Positions 36,587 through 48,291 of a stretch of DNA of 64,000 nucleotides are shown here, in pieces. The stretch comes from Neospora caninum Liverpool (Eukaryota > Apicomplexa > Conoidasida > Eucoccidiorida > Sarcocystidae): contig NC_018385.1 in NCBI RefSeq assembly GCF_000208865.1, positions 682,001 to 746,000 on the forward strand, given 5' to 3'. A model generated the notes under the pieces. That model made no database searches. It was not told where the DNA came from and was given only the letters and a program-made list of their open reading frames with translations. How positions within the stretch are numbered: position 1 is the first letter of the stretch; each line of letters starts with the position of its first letter. A program made the position numbers and the translations under genes.

Positions 36587-38467
36587 GTAGGTCTCGCTGA
36601 CGGCTTATCCCTCGCCAAGCTTCGCCTTTTTCTGCAGCTAAGGCGCCGAAAAGGCCCCGGCACTTTCGTTGTCTCGCCCCCTACTCTGCGCTTCTGCGCC
36701 TCACGACGAAACGGAGTCCCTTTCTTCCTTCTCCAAGCAAGGACCATGTATTCGTCATTTTGGACTTACACGCGTATATCTAGCACACGCATATGGAGAT
36801 ATGTATCGCGTATGTATCAAGCGTCTTATATATATGTGTATGTATATGGCGATGCTTATACAGCGTATAAGCATGTCCATTTTGATATATATGTTTTGGG
36901 GTCCGTTTCTGTGTTTCCCTTTTGCTCGAATACTCGGAGCTCTTCCGCATTTGGGGCATGGTTCCCTCGGGGAGAGACCCCGCGTGCGGTTGCGTTCCTT
37001 TTCACTCTGGCGAGAGAAGGCACGCCGTTGGTTTCGTGCGCGCGGCGCGCGGGGAAGGCGAGAGGAGAGACAGCGCGCGTCGTTTTGTCTCGCCGGCACC
37101 GCCAGCGCGTTGCGTCTCTCCGTTTCTAGACACGCATGTGTCTTCGCTTCAAAGCGTCCAGGGTGCTAACGGTTTCATTTTCTTCTCGTCCCAGAAAAGA
37201 TCGTGGCTCTTTGGCGGCGAGGACGCGCAAAGGAGGGTCGGGGCTGCCCCCAGTTTTCAGCGCGGTGGGCGTTGCGCGAGACAGTTTTTTGGGGAATCTC
37301 CAAAGGCGCATGTGTCGGTCGTGTGTCGATTGTTGCTGTCACTCATTTGGACAGCCCCACAACCTTTGCGACAGGGGTGAATGCAGAGTTCGGCTTTCGC
37401 TTTGCAGATTCCCGGACGCTTGGCCTGCTTCCTGAGGGGTTCAGGGCGCGGTTGTGTCGGTCCCCATCTGCTGTCCCAGAAACCGAGAGAGACAGCAGAC
37501 GAAACGGGAAAGAGAGAAGGAAGAACACTTGGTCAAGAAAAAGGAGAGAGAAGACGAGAGACTTCCGGGAAACAGAGCGTCTCTACAGCGATATCTGTAG
37601 TTCTACGTAGATAGGAAAGAGCGAAGAGGCACCATGGACTGTGGTACCGAAATAAAAAGAGAAAATAGGCAATGTCTGAAAGGCAAAAACGCGCGGAAGG
37701 GACAGTCCGAGAAACGCGTCGCTTTGTAGCGCGTAATCGACTGGCGTGCATGACGAACGAAAGGCGCCTCTGCCTTCGCAAAGGTGCCGGTGTGACGAGC
37801 GATAGGGGTCGTGAGAGAGAGGCAGACGACTGAGGAAGAAATGTTTTCTTCCCGCCGTTTAGGATCTGCAGTTCGTTTGTGTTTCTCGTACGCGACCCAC
37901 GATGGAAGCTTAAAGCTGAACTTTTTGAAAACGCGGTGGGCGAGAGACATCTCTCAACATCCACTGCCAAGAGTTTCCCACAGAAAACAGAGTCGCTGGA
38001 CTCAAAAACCCGCGTTCACCTGCCCCGTTCTTGCCCAACCCCCCCCCCCCCCCCGGCCATTTGAGAAGTCCGAAACGGAAAAAGGGGAAGAGAAAACCGG
38101 GGAAAGGCGAGCGCGTCCATGCCGAAGAAAAGACACCTGCCAAAGAGGGAGAAACCGCTTGGAGAGAGCCCACAGAGCCGACGAAAAAGGCAGCAGAAGC
38201 AGGGGCGAGAAGAGAATCGAAACCCGTCCCTGTGTGTCGGTTGCGGGTCGGCAGTCCCGTTTGTTTCGGCCGCAGACGAGCGATGATATTAGGTTGCGTG
38301 TGTTTGCGCGACGAACGCGCGAACACAAAGCAATACTCCGAGAGGAGAGAAGGAAGCGCCTTCGTGGTGCGTTTTCCCTTCACAGCGGAAAAAACTGCAC
38401 TCCCGTAGGCGAGCTGGCCGTTGCACTCCGCATTTGCGCTTGTTTTCCCGACGCAGCCCTGCGAGGA
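36587..38467. other. Convergent spacer between the TSR gene and SUA5
   Basis: No supportable coding frame. TA/TG-rich sequence at about 36770-36900 (TATATGTGTATGTATATGG) and a C16 run at 38039-38054 are the visible features. Possible terminal exons of SUA5 were looked for here and none was convincing. Confidence 0.45.
38039..38054. repeat. C16 homopolymer
   Basis: Sixteen consecutive C on the plus strand in the convergent spacer; likely length-variable. Confidence 0.85.
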
Positions 38468-41400
38468 TCAAAAAGAACGCGACAAACATCGAGACGGAAA
38501 AGGGTGAAAGAAGCCCCCTGCGAGTGCCTGTTTCTGCAACGCAGCACATCCCTCTCGGGTCGTTGCGCGCCAAAACGTCGACAGCGAAACGGTCACAAAA
38601 CCCGGAAAAAGACGGAGAGACCACACGAATCGCCGAGCACCGTTTCGAGCGTACCTGAAAAGGCGGTCAAAAACAGCGAGGCCTGCCTCGCGTCCTTTCA
38701 AAAGAGGCGCTGCGTTGATTAAGATCGCCTTCGCGCCCAACTGGAGGCCGATGGCTTCTGCTTCGTGAAGAGCGGCAAAGACATTCCCCGCAGCGATTTG
38801 CGACAGTTTCTTCCACTTCTCTTCCTCGGTCTCTCTCCCCGCCTGCGCAGTGTCCGTACACTCGCCGTTCGAGGTGTCTGCCGTCGCTTGGACTCCCCCG
38901 GCTTCTCTGCCAGGAGAAAGAATCGAAATGTACCGGAGGAAATGGCGTCGCAGAGGACGCAGAGATCGATCTGCATCAATCACGACGACCGACGATCCCT
39001 CGAGGAAAGGGGGACTGTCCGTCGACTCGGCTTCTGTGGCGCTGTCCTGCGTTCGGTCTCGTCGCGCAGGCTCTTCAACCCGCTCGTCGTTTGCGGCGTT
39101 TGCGTTGCCCCCGTCACCGCCGGAAACAATCAACATGCACGGCAGACACGGGGCGTAGTGGGTGAGGGCGAGGCCTGGGCTTTCCATTGCGTCATCGGCG
39201 CCCTGACGCGTTTCAGACGACTGCGGAGACGACCGCGCGTGGGAGTTTCCCTCTTTGCGACCTCCGTTCAAGTCTGGCGTTTGTTGACGCTGCCGCCTTC
39301 GTGGAGTCTCCGCCGTATTTCCAGGTGAGTCGGAGCCGTCGCGCTTCCTCGCGCCCTTGTCGCTCGAGGCGGAACTCGCATCCGCAGAGCGAGGCGAAGA
39401 AGACGGCGAAGAACCCGGCTTTTCCAGCGTCAAGTGGTACTGCAGCTTCTCGGAAACGCGCACGCGCACAGAAGGAAACGCCGGGGACTTCTCGCGGGCG
39501 GCCTCGAGTGTCTCCGCAACCATTTCGGCAGAAATCACGCCCCGCCGCAAGATCTCGATGTCGTACACGGCGAGGCGCGAGGAAGAGAGAGAGGGGGGAG
39601 CGATTTTGATCACCGTGGACTCAATGCCGAGGCAACAACAGTCTTCTTCTTCGCCGTCCAAGAGGACCATCTCGTCGCCGTCTGGACGCTGCGACAACAG
39701 GGTCGCCAGCGCGTCGTTCGCCACGCGTCTCGTCTCCCCTGTGAAGCCTTCCGTCGTCGCTTTCCTCTTCTTCAACTCGCGTCCGTCGTCGCTCTCGTTT
39801 TCGGCCGCCCCGTTCCCCGCAGACCCGCCGCATGCAGCCTCGCTTTCGACAGAACGTGCGCCCCGTGCAGATTCTCCAGCAAACCCCGGGGCCGACCACG
39901 ACGACGGAGACAATGAAGAAGGCGAGGAAGATGGAACGGTTGGCCCCTCCGCGGGCTGAGAGACGGCAAACTGATTGAGGACATGTTTCGCGCGAGTCGG
40001 GCTGATTCGCCCGAAGCGGTTTGCAGAAGGCGCAGCGATAGGCACGCCTGCCGCTGCGATGAGACTCAGCGCGTAGGGGTGATTAGGGCACCTAACGAGA
40101 AAGAGCAAGAAAAGAGACGCGGACGGCCGGGAAAAATAAAAAAATATCATCCACCGAGAGCGCAACGGAGACACTCACATGCAGAGAGGAGAGGACCCTT
40201 GCAAAAATGCCCACAGACTTCTCCATTTCCCACATCTTTTCTAGAGATGACCTCTACATCCTTCCTACGGACTTGCCACCTCTATATGCACGTGGTTTAT
40301 ATGTGCACTTCCACATGTGTAGACATTCACATGCAGACAGGAGAATTCTCTACACCCCAACAAATCGCACTGAATAGCTCCGCGTTTCTCGGCATTTTGT
40401 CGACAGTTCGATTCGCCTCTCGGAATTTACCGGTAGACGTCTGTGCGCAGACACGGACTTCTGTCTGTTTACACCTCCTCTTTGGGGTTGCGGGCTCTCG
40501 AGAAAGGCTCTGCGTCAGGGGACGGTCGATCTATGCGCTGTCCCCGCGCGTGCACGTCTTCTGTCTAAACTTTAGAAGGGACACGAGTAGTTTGGATGTT
40601 TTTCTTTCTCGAAACGCACGCGCTTACCGTACGGCGACGAGCCGCGTTCCTGCAGTGACGGCGAGCGCCACGCCCGTTCCGTCTTTGCGATCTTCAAGGA
40701 TTTTTCCCTTCGCCACAATTGAGAGAGGCCCAGGCCAGAAGGCGTCGGCGAGGGTTTCAATCAGAAGCCGCAAGTCGCGTCTCTCCTGCGGCGTGAACTT
40801 CCTAGGAAAGGCTGTCGGGTTTTCTGTCAGGCGGTCTCTCGCGCTTTGTTCGCTGTCTTCCTCGTCGAGGTCAAACACCTGCTCGAAGGCCTGTTGTACA
40901 GACACCACGTGGCAAATCAGCGGGTCTGAAGCCGGCCGTTTCTTGCAAAAGAAAACGCGGTTGCATGCAGCGGGAACGGTCGCAGCCGCGCCCAAACCGT
41001 ACACGGTTTCCGTCGGAAACGCGACGAGCCCGCCGCGGCGGAAATACGCTCCGAGGGACGCGAACAGCGGGTGTACAGACAGATGACGAAGCTGCGAGAG
41101 TGTCGCAAACGCCGGAGAAGACGCAGAGGAAGCAGGAGAGGAAGAAGAAGCGGAAAAAGGAGAGGAAGCAGGAGAGGAAGAAGTGGAAGAAGAAGAGGAA
41201 GAAGAAGGAGAGGAAGAAGTGGAAGAAGAGGACGAAGACGCGAGGGAGAATAGCTGCAGAAGAGAAGGCGCCGAAGGGAGCAATTTGACAGAGGGCGAGT
41301 CCAGGAGTGAGGGGGACTCAGATGTCTCCTTTGGACGCGAAGGACGAGGTGGGGCACGGAAAACGAGAACCGGTGAGCAGGAGGTGAAGAGAATCTGGTC

Positions 41401-41823
41401 GGAACCGCAGCGCGACGCCAAAGAAGCAGAACAGACAGGCTGGGCCTCGCCCGCCTCTCGGGACGCCTCCTCCGCAGGCCGAGTCATTGGCGCGTCGTCA
41501 GAAGGAAAAAGAAACACGATGAGAACGATGAGAAGGCAAAGTGAGTGAGAAAAAGCGACGAAAAAAAGGAAACGTGGGGAAAAGCGTCGCAGCGCGAACC
41601 CGGCGAGCAGAGAGGAGAGAGGCGAGAGGCGTATGTGGATGTGCGCAGAAGCGGGAAGCTCTCTCAGATGAATGACTCGGCAAGGACGGGGGAAAGACAG
41701 CCCGAAAATGCCCCGAAGAAAAGAAACAAAAGCTGCGCGACAAGACCACAAGAAAGAAGAGAAATATTGACTCAGAAGGAGAGACAGGGAAGCGTGTGAG
41801 AGAGGGACAGCCGCGCTCCACAC
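38468..41823 (-). CDS. SUA5: Threonylcarbamoyl-AMP synthase, Sua5 family
   Basis: Makes threonylcarbamoyl-adenylate from Thr, bicarbonate and ATP, the first step of t6A37 formation on ANN-decoding tRNAs. Exon 1 (41823-40628) joins exon 2 (from 40091) in phase 2. The YrdC-like domain shows GGLVAFPTETVYGLGAAAT, KKRPASDPLICHV, DAFWPGPLSIVAKG, then across the intron PNHPYALSLIAAAGVPIAAP, SANRFGRISPT and LGIESTVIKI. The Sua5 C-terminal domain follows a Ser-rich linker: LALTHYAPCLPCMLIVSGGD, VVVIDADRSLRPL, AAGNVFAALHEAEAIGLQLG. A long insertion separates the SANRFG and IESTV motifs. The N-terminus adds about 200 residues with hydrophobic stretches (LCLLIVLIVFLFPSD) and serine runs, perhaps a targeting signal; a later ATG (MTRPAEEAS) is an alternative start. 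The 3' end is uncertain: a good donor at 38654 after AVFDRLF may lead to a short final exon that I could not find; otherwise the frame ends at 38468. Confidence 0.9.
41100..41260. repeat. Purine-rich GAAGAG/AGGAAG tract encoding serine runs in SUA5
   Basis: Irregular GAA/GAG/AGG triplets on the plus strand read as Ser-rich sequence in the minus-strand SUA5 frame (SSSSTSSSPSSSSSS). The plus-strand Lys/Arg/Glu frames here are shadows. Confidence 0.7.
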
Positions 41824-44255
41824 GTGCGAAGATCCACAAGCTCTGAAGAAGCGGCTGAGGCGTCTTAGAAAGCTGAAAAGTTCTTTTTAAAATCCAAAAG
41901 GAAAAGAAAGCCAAACAGAGGGAAAGCCCTCTGAGCCCCACACAAAAGCTCTGAGAGACGACAGAGCATGTCTGTCCCTGCCAAGGCGCAAAGCGGGCTG
42001 CGCATGCACGAGACAGGGCGACAGTTGCAGGGTTTTCTGATCGGACCGGATCTCTGTTTTTTTGTTCTCCCTTTGCGCTCTGTTCCTTTGCCTTTCCGAG
42101 CACCAACTCAGGCGCACAGATGGACACACAAATAACCCCTGCACGGCTACTTGGGATTTTTCGACTGCGAAAAAAATGGAGCGAGGCCTCTAGCTGTTCT
42201 TCTTTGGAGCCTGTAAACGGGTAGCGCCTGCCGCCTGCTCTCAATCTGTTTTTTCAGCAAGATCGTTTCCTTCGGGTTGTAACGCGCCCCTTTATGCCGA
42301 AGTGTTCCTTTCTCCAGATATAAATCACTACAAATCCAAAAGAACAGAGAGAGGGGCGGTGGCGGCGCGAGTGAGACCCGAAAAGCGTGCATGTTTGTCT
42401 AGACCAGCAGCCTCGACGGAGAGGTGGACGTGTGCGGACGCGCGGAGGTTTATAGAGATCGAGATACAGATAGACTTGCGGAGACAGGTGGAAATCCATG
42501 TAGACAGAGCGGAAGAGTCGACCGAGGTGACCGGAGCAGAGACCCGCGGAAACACAAGAAGTTTGACAAATCCAGGTAGACCCAGAGATATATGTATCGA
42601 CATCTTTGAAATGCGAGAGACCTCTCTGACATGTCCGGAGACGCCATGGTCTTTCACGGCGTGTGAAAGAGTGAAAAACGTTTGCATACCAGGTGTGGAC
42701 TAAAAAGGACTTCTCTCAGACTAACAATGGCAAACTCTGCTACGTCCGCCTCTTGCATGCGCTCTTCCCCTTTTAAGCTGAAAGAAAAACCAATTTCGTG
42801 TCTCCATAAACACACAGAAAAGGCCTGCCTCGACGTGAGGGGAACTGCGGACGCTCAGATTACTTCCGCACCTTCTTCTCTCGGCTCTTAACTCTCTTGG
42901 CGACCAAGTTTAAACTCCTCGAAAAAAGTGTCCAAGCAGTCGCCTCAGGACGAAAGGCGTTCCCATCCGCCTGAAACTCCTCAGTCGCGAAAACACAGTT
43001 GAATGTAAGGCATACTGTTTTACTCGAGCCTTCCTTCTACCGCCGAGCTGTCGTCATAGCTGCGACGCGCCGGCCGTCGGTCTTTGATGTCCAGATTCTT
43101 TCTCGAGCATTCCAACGGTTGGACTCTGCAAATCTAAAGGAGAAAGAACCCTGAAGAGAATCCGAGCGGCTCCATCACAAGTCCGAACCCTTTCTCCCTG
43201 TTTTGCTACTTCGCGCACACGTGCGCTGAAAGCTCATGGGGTTGATCGGTTCGATTGGAGCTCTACATGGTGACGGCAAACCAAAGAAAGTCACGCCGCT
43301 CCCTTTCGCTTCGGAAAAGAAAACCAGGGAGGCTGCGAAACAACCGCGAATGTTTTTCCTGTCTGCTGTCGCTCGGTTGTCATGCAACAGTGAAGCGAGA
43401 GTACTGAACCATCAAAAACCCCGCCTGAACGAGGGAGTCAAAAGACCTTTGTCGTTGTTCCCCTCTCTTCCCCCAAACAGACAGAGGGAGAGGCGCTCCC
43501 TCTCTTTTTCCTGTCGACAAAAACCACGGAATACCGAAATCGAGAGCGAAAGGCAGCAGCGCACACTCCCATAAAACGGCGGTGTCCCTGCTCTTCGTGT
43601 GGAACTCCACGAAGCGAAATGACAAAAACGCAGCGGCCTTTTGCCCGCCCTGCAGATGGAGAAACACTACAAATCGGCCCTCGTGCCTGGACACAGTCCG
43701 AGGGACAGAAAAAAGCTGGGATCGCAGAGATCCACAGGAAACGGGGGAGGGGGGAAATCTGGCGAGATGACGAAATGCGTTTCGGCCGTCTCGCTTCCCC
43801 CTCTAAAAGAGTCCTTCCTCGTCGCTCCACATCGGAGACACTTCCGCGTTGAAACCAATCTGAGAAAAACGAGGGGCGAACCTGCCAATAGGGCGCAGAG
43901 AGAAACGCGAAGCAACGGAGACCGAACGCCACAGAGAGACTCTCTTCATTCGCCCCTTTTTCGGAGCTCCTCTGCCGCGCTGTCGCGTTCTGTCCGCGTC
44001 GTCTTTCTTGTTCCCTCTCTTCTCTGCGCATGTATTTCGCCGTGTGCCCACCTCGACACTCTCAAATTTCTCACAGCCTGCGTTCTTCCTTGTCTTTTGC
44101 ACGTTCTTTGCCCGTCTCACCTTCACGCCTTGTCTCCCCTTGTCTCTCCCCTTCTTGTCCTCCCTCCACACCATCCTCGTATCCCGTCTCCTCCTATCGC
44201 TCTCCTGCCTCATTCCCTTCACTCGTCTCTAAGCCTCCCGTCTTCTTCTCAAGTC
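41824..44255. promoter_or_regulatory. Spacer upstream of SUA5
   Basis: About 2.4 kb between the SUA5 start and the minisatellite after the RING gene, both genes on the minus strand. Frames here lack domains. Pyrimidine-rich on the plus strand at 43980-44255. It should carry the SUA5 promoter and the 3' end of the RING transcript. Confidence 0.4.
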
Positions 44256-44472
44256 TTCCCTTCTTCTCAGTTCTTCCCGTCTAATTCCTCGCAAGTCTCC
44301 CTTCTTCTCAGTTCTTCCCGTCTAATTCCTCGCACGTCTCCCTTCTTCTCAGTTCTTCCCGTCTAATTCCTCGCACGTCTCCCTTCTTCTCAGTTCTTCC
44401 CGTCTAATTCCTCGCACGTCTCCCTTCTTCTCAGTTCTTCCCGTCGAATTCCTCGCACGTCTCCCTTCTTCA
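44256..44472. repeat. Minisatellite, five 41-bp tandem units
   Basis: The segment CAGTTCTTCCCGTC recurs at 44268, 44309, 44350, 44391 and 44432, exactly 41 bp apart. Units are nearly identical: the first has GCAAGT where the others have GCACGT, and the fifth has GTCGAATT for GTCTAATT. The array stops about 10 bp from the RING gene stop codon (44483), so it lies in that gene's 3' untranslated region. Low divergence suggests recent expansion. Confidence 0.95.
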
Positions 44473-44482
44473 CAAGGCTTCT

Positions 44483-47400
44483 TTACACCTGCGTCATCCC
44501 TGTACCGTCTGGGCCGCGGGTGTCTGTGTCACGCGTTCCGGCGAGAGGCACCAGGGTCGCTCGGTCGCCCGTTCTCGAGGTGCGGCGATAGATCTCGAGA
44601 CTCGAAGCGCGCGACGCTCGCGCGTCAGGTCTCCGGATGCGGTCTGGCCTTCCGCCCTCGCGTTCGTGCTGCGACAGGGAGAGGAGGCGCACCGTTCTCG
44701 CCTGTTCTAGCCGCCCGCGCCGCGCTCCAAGCCTTCCGACGGGGAGCGAAGAGGAAGGAAGAAACGGGGCGGGGACGAGCGTTTGGAGCGACGCGCGGTG
44801 ACGAGACCAGAGGGAGGAACTCGACGCCGAATACGGAAAAGACGTCTGAACGGTCATGAGGCCTTGTCGCGTCCGTGGAGGCGAAGCGAGGAGCGAGGGA
44901 CGGAGCGAAGCTGCGTTCGGAGACGCCGTCTTGTAGTCGTGGAGGCACAGCGGACAGAGCTGAGAAAGACGCAAGGAAGAAGAGACAAAGGGTTCCCGAA
45001 GACGCATGCAGACTCCCCCTTCTCTCCAGGGCGATCCGCTCGTCGCACAGGCAAAGAGAAACACACCACCACAGACAACGGAGGTGAAGGACGAGGCCAG
45101 GAAGAAAGAGAGAATTGTGACGGCGAATCCGTGACGACAGAGTCGTCGTTCAACACCAGGCAGCAACACTCGTCGTGCACCGCTATCAAGAGGGCCTTTT
45201 GAAAGAGAGCTGAGCAGCCCACGAAAGGTGGAAGACGAGTAGACAAAACTTGGCGAGGAAAAAGCCAGAAAGGGAAGAGATCAAGACAGGGAAGAGAGAA
45301 CAAGGCAGGCAAGAGAGAACAAACAGGGAAGAGAGAACAAGGCAGAGAAGAGAGAACAAGTGCACGCTGTGAGGAGCATGAAGAGGGGAGTTTAGGCGTC
45401 GGAGAAGAACAGAAGGGGAGAGAAAAAGAGGCGACAACAAGGCGGAAGAATCCGCTCGGCAGGTAAAGGAAAAAAAGAGACAGTGAAAAGGGGCAAGCAA
45501 AAACAGAGGGAAGAGCCAATCGTCCACGCTCGAAAAGAAGAGAGGAAAACCTACTGTCGAGCGACTGAACCAGGAGTCAATGCAAGTCCGATGGAAGACA
45601 TGGCCGCAGGGAAGGCGACGGACGAGAGCCGTTGGGACAAAGTCCTCGATGCAAATCGCACAATTCCTGAGAGAAAGAAATTTCATTTGTGCCCAGAGCA
45701 GAAACACACACCGGTCGAGCTCTTCACTTACAAGGGGTATATACGCCTAAGCGTTTCCATCTGCATGCGCCTCCATAGGCATATCTCCCGGGGAACGACG
45801 GCAGCAGTAAGGAGGACAGCAAAAGCAGGCATGCACATCTTGTAGCTTAGCAGGATATCACATACAAATGAGACCTCCGCATGCATATGAACAGATCTTT
45901 TGCAATCGAGATGCGAGGGGAGATTTCGACACAGAAAACGCCTTGGCAGGAAACCATACATGTACACATACAAATACCTCTCTTTGCGGTAGATCTTTGC
46001 CTCCACCTCTCTACTTCGGGGGGTAGTGTAGGGATGCATGCGTGCGTCTTGGTGTCAACACACATCCATGGTGTCTACCGTCGTTGGCCTTTAAAATCTA
46101 CAGCCAGACGCCTTCTCCTGTGCTACCCGCCTCATCAACTGGGCGTCTCCGAGGTCGGTATTTTTCGTGACTGTCTCCGCGAAGGCACAGAGCGCCGACA
46201 GCGAAGCAAAAGACGCGCAGAAACCTAGGCACGGCTGGGACAGCGCATTAGGTTTTTACGTAGTGTGACCAGGAAAGCCTTTGACAAGCGACTCGTGGCC
46301 TCGCGCGTCCAGATCCTTACCCTACTCTTGGACCCTTTCTTCGAGTCAAGCCCGCGCCTCCCTCCGGGCACACTCCCTCCTCCCGCTCCGCAGAGGCAAC
46401 CGCCGTGCTGGCGGTAAAACCCAAGTCAGACGGTCGCGAAGAATCTGCATGCGCCGCACAGCCTTCCGCAAGGGCGGACACTCCCGCGGAAGAAACTCCC
46501 ACAGCGGAAGATCCCATCCCGTTTCCATCGGCACCGGAAGCCAGAGAGAGCGCGAGCGAAGACGCCTCCTGCTGGGTGAATTCCGGAGACGAAGCCGACG
46601 AAGACGAAGCCGACGAAGACGAAGCCGACGAAGACGAAGCAGACGAAGACGAAGCCGACGAAGACGAAGCCGACGAAGACGAAGAGGAAGAAGAGGAGGA
46701 AGAAGAGGAGGAAGAAGAGGAAGAGGAGGAAGAAGAGATGGCGTCAGTTGTTGTGCTGACGTCTTGTGAGACTTTGTGCAGATCCGCGGGATCAGCAACT
46801 GCCATCGCTTCCTGGGGAGGAGACAGAGCAACGGCGCAAAGACGGTGAAGACGAGGCGCTGGCTTCTCGAAACGCGGGGGATGTGAGAGCGAGGTCCTTC
46901 CGTGACGCCCCCAAAGTCACTGCGCCCATCTTACTGCATGCGGACGTAACGGTGACGAGCGGCGTCTCCCAGTGACGTACGGATACGTCCACGCCCATAT
47001 CCTTCTACCTCTGAGGAAATACGTCCACGCTCATATCCTTCTATCTCTGAGGACGTGGAATCGGCCTCACCCCCCGCGAGTCGGTCTCGGGAAACGATCT
47101 AAATCTCTCCAGATATCTCCCGTCCCTCTAATCCAAGGCTTTCAGTGCTGGCGTTCAGCTGGGTCTGTTTGCACGCGAGTCATCGCTTTCTCACCTCGGA
47201 CCCGGCGGAGAATAAGGTGGCGTAGGGCGTCGCGGCGCACCAGGCATCGATCTCCTCGCCGCCTTGGAGAGAGAAGAGACCTCGGCTTCTTTCTCCCTCG
47301 CGAGCCTCGCCGCTTTCTTCTGTCCCCACGCCGACAATGCGGAGAAGACCCAAGATCGGAAGTCCCCCCGACCCCGTGACAAAAATGCCTCCTGTGCGAC

Positions 47401-48127
47401 TCGTCTCGCCGTCCTCGCCCGGGTGCCGCATGCTTCCTCCTGGCTGCCGGGGATCTTCGATCTGAAAACAGAAACACACGAGGGGCGTTCGCGGCGAGTT
47501 CAGAGGCAAGACCGCGCGGGAACACCGAGTCCAGCATGTCGGCCTATACTCGGAGACCCCCGCTAGAGAACAAACTCGGGAGAGAGTCCGACACCGGCTG
47601 TACTCGATCTGACGTGCAGAGTCCTTCAGAGGGGTGAAGAAGAGGATGAATGAGCGACTCAGACGCGGCGCGGCTTCCGCCGCCTTTCTGTAGAGGCAGG
47701 TCTGCGTTTTTTTCGTCTTACGTGCCAAATGATCGAGTCCCATTCGCGCCCACTGGCGGCGAAGAGGTCGGGGGACGGGGTTTCGGACGAGATTCCCAGA
47801 CTGCTGGCGCGTTCTCGGCTTCTTCGCTCTTCGATCGCTCTTCGCCAGTGTCGTGTGACCAAGCAAATCACGCTTCCGAGAGCAGCCTGCGCCGAACACG
47901 GGTAGAAGAACAAGCAAACAGATTTTAGTCCGCGCCCGGCGGTTAGCCGTCCCTTCTCAGTTATCTGCCTGTGGCTGATGCCTGAGTAAAGGAACAAAAA
48001 ATTGAGGCGAGCAAAGCGGAGAGACTGACAGGGTGTTTAACGCAAGGGTACGTGCACGCGGATCGACTATCGACAAACCTGATATGCATATCTAGAGAAC
48101 AACGTACACATCTAGACAAAGCCCTAT

Positions 48128-48167
<40 letters not shown>

Positions 48168-48257
48168 CGTGTAGAGGCGTATACATTCATATGCATGCAT
48201 ATATATATATATATATATATGGGGCGAACTAATCATCTGAATATATGAGTATTTGTA

Positions 48258-48291
<34 letters not shown>

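Noticed and set aside
39983..41086. 367-codon plus-strand frame
   Set aside because: Antisense to conserved SUA5 motifs on the minus strand.
41071..41548. Lys/Arg/Glu-rich plus-strand frames
   Set aside because: Complement of the SUA5 serine runs; low-complexity shadow.
46405..46848. Acidic DEADE plus-strand frame
   Set aside because: The minus reading joins in phase with the RING exons on both sides, whereas the plus frame has no partner exon.
48129..48290. TA tracts considered as an origin or CRISPR-like repeat array
   Set aside because: Simple dinucleotide runs without spacer-repeat order, located in an intron of a eukaryotic gene.
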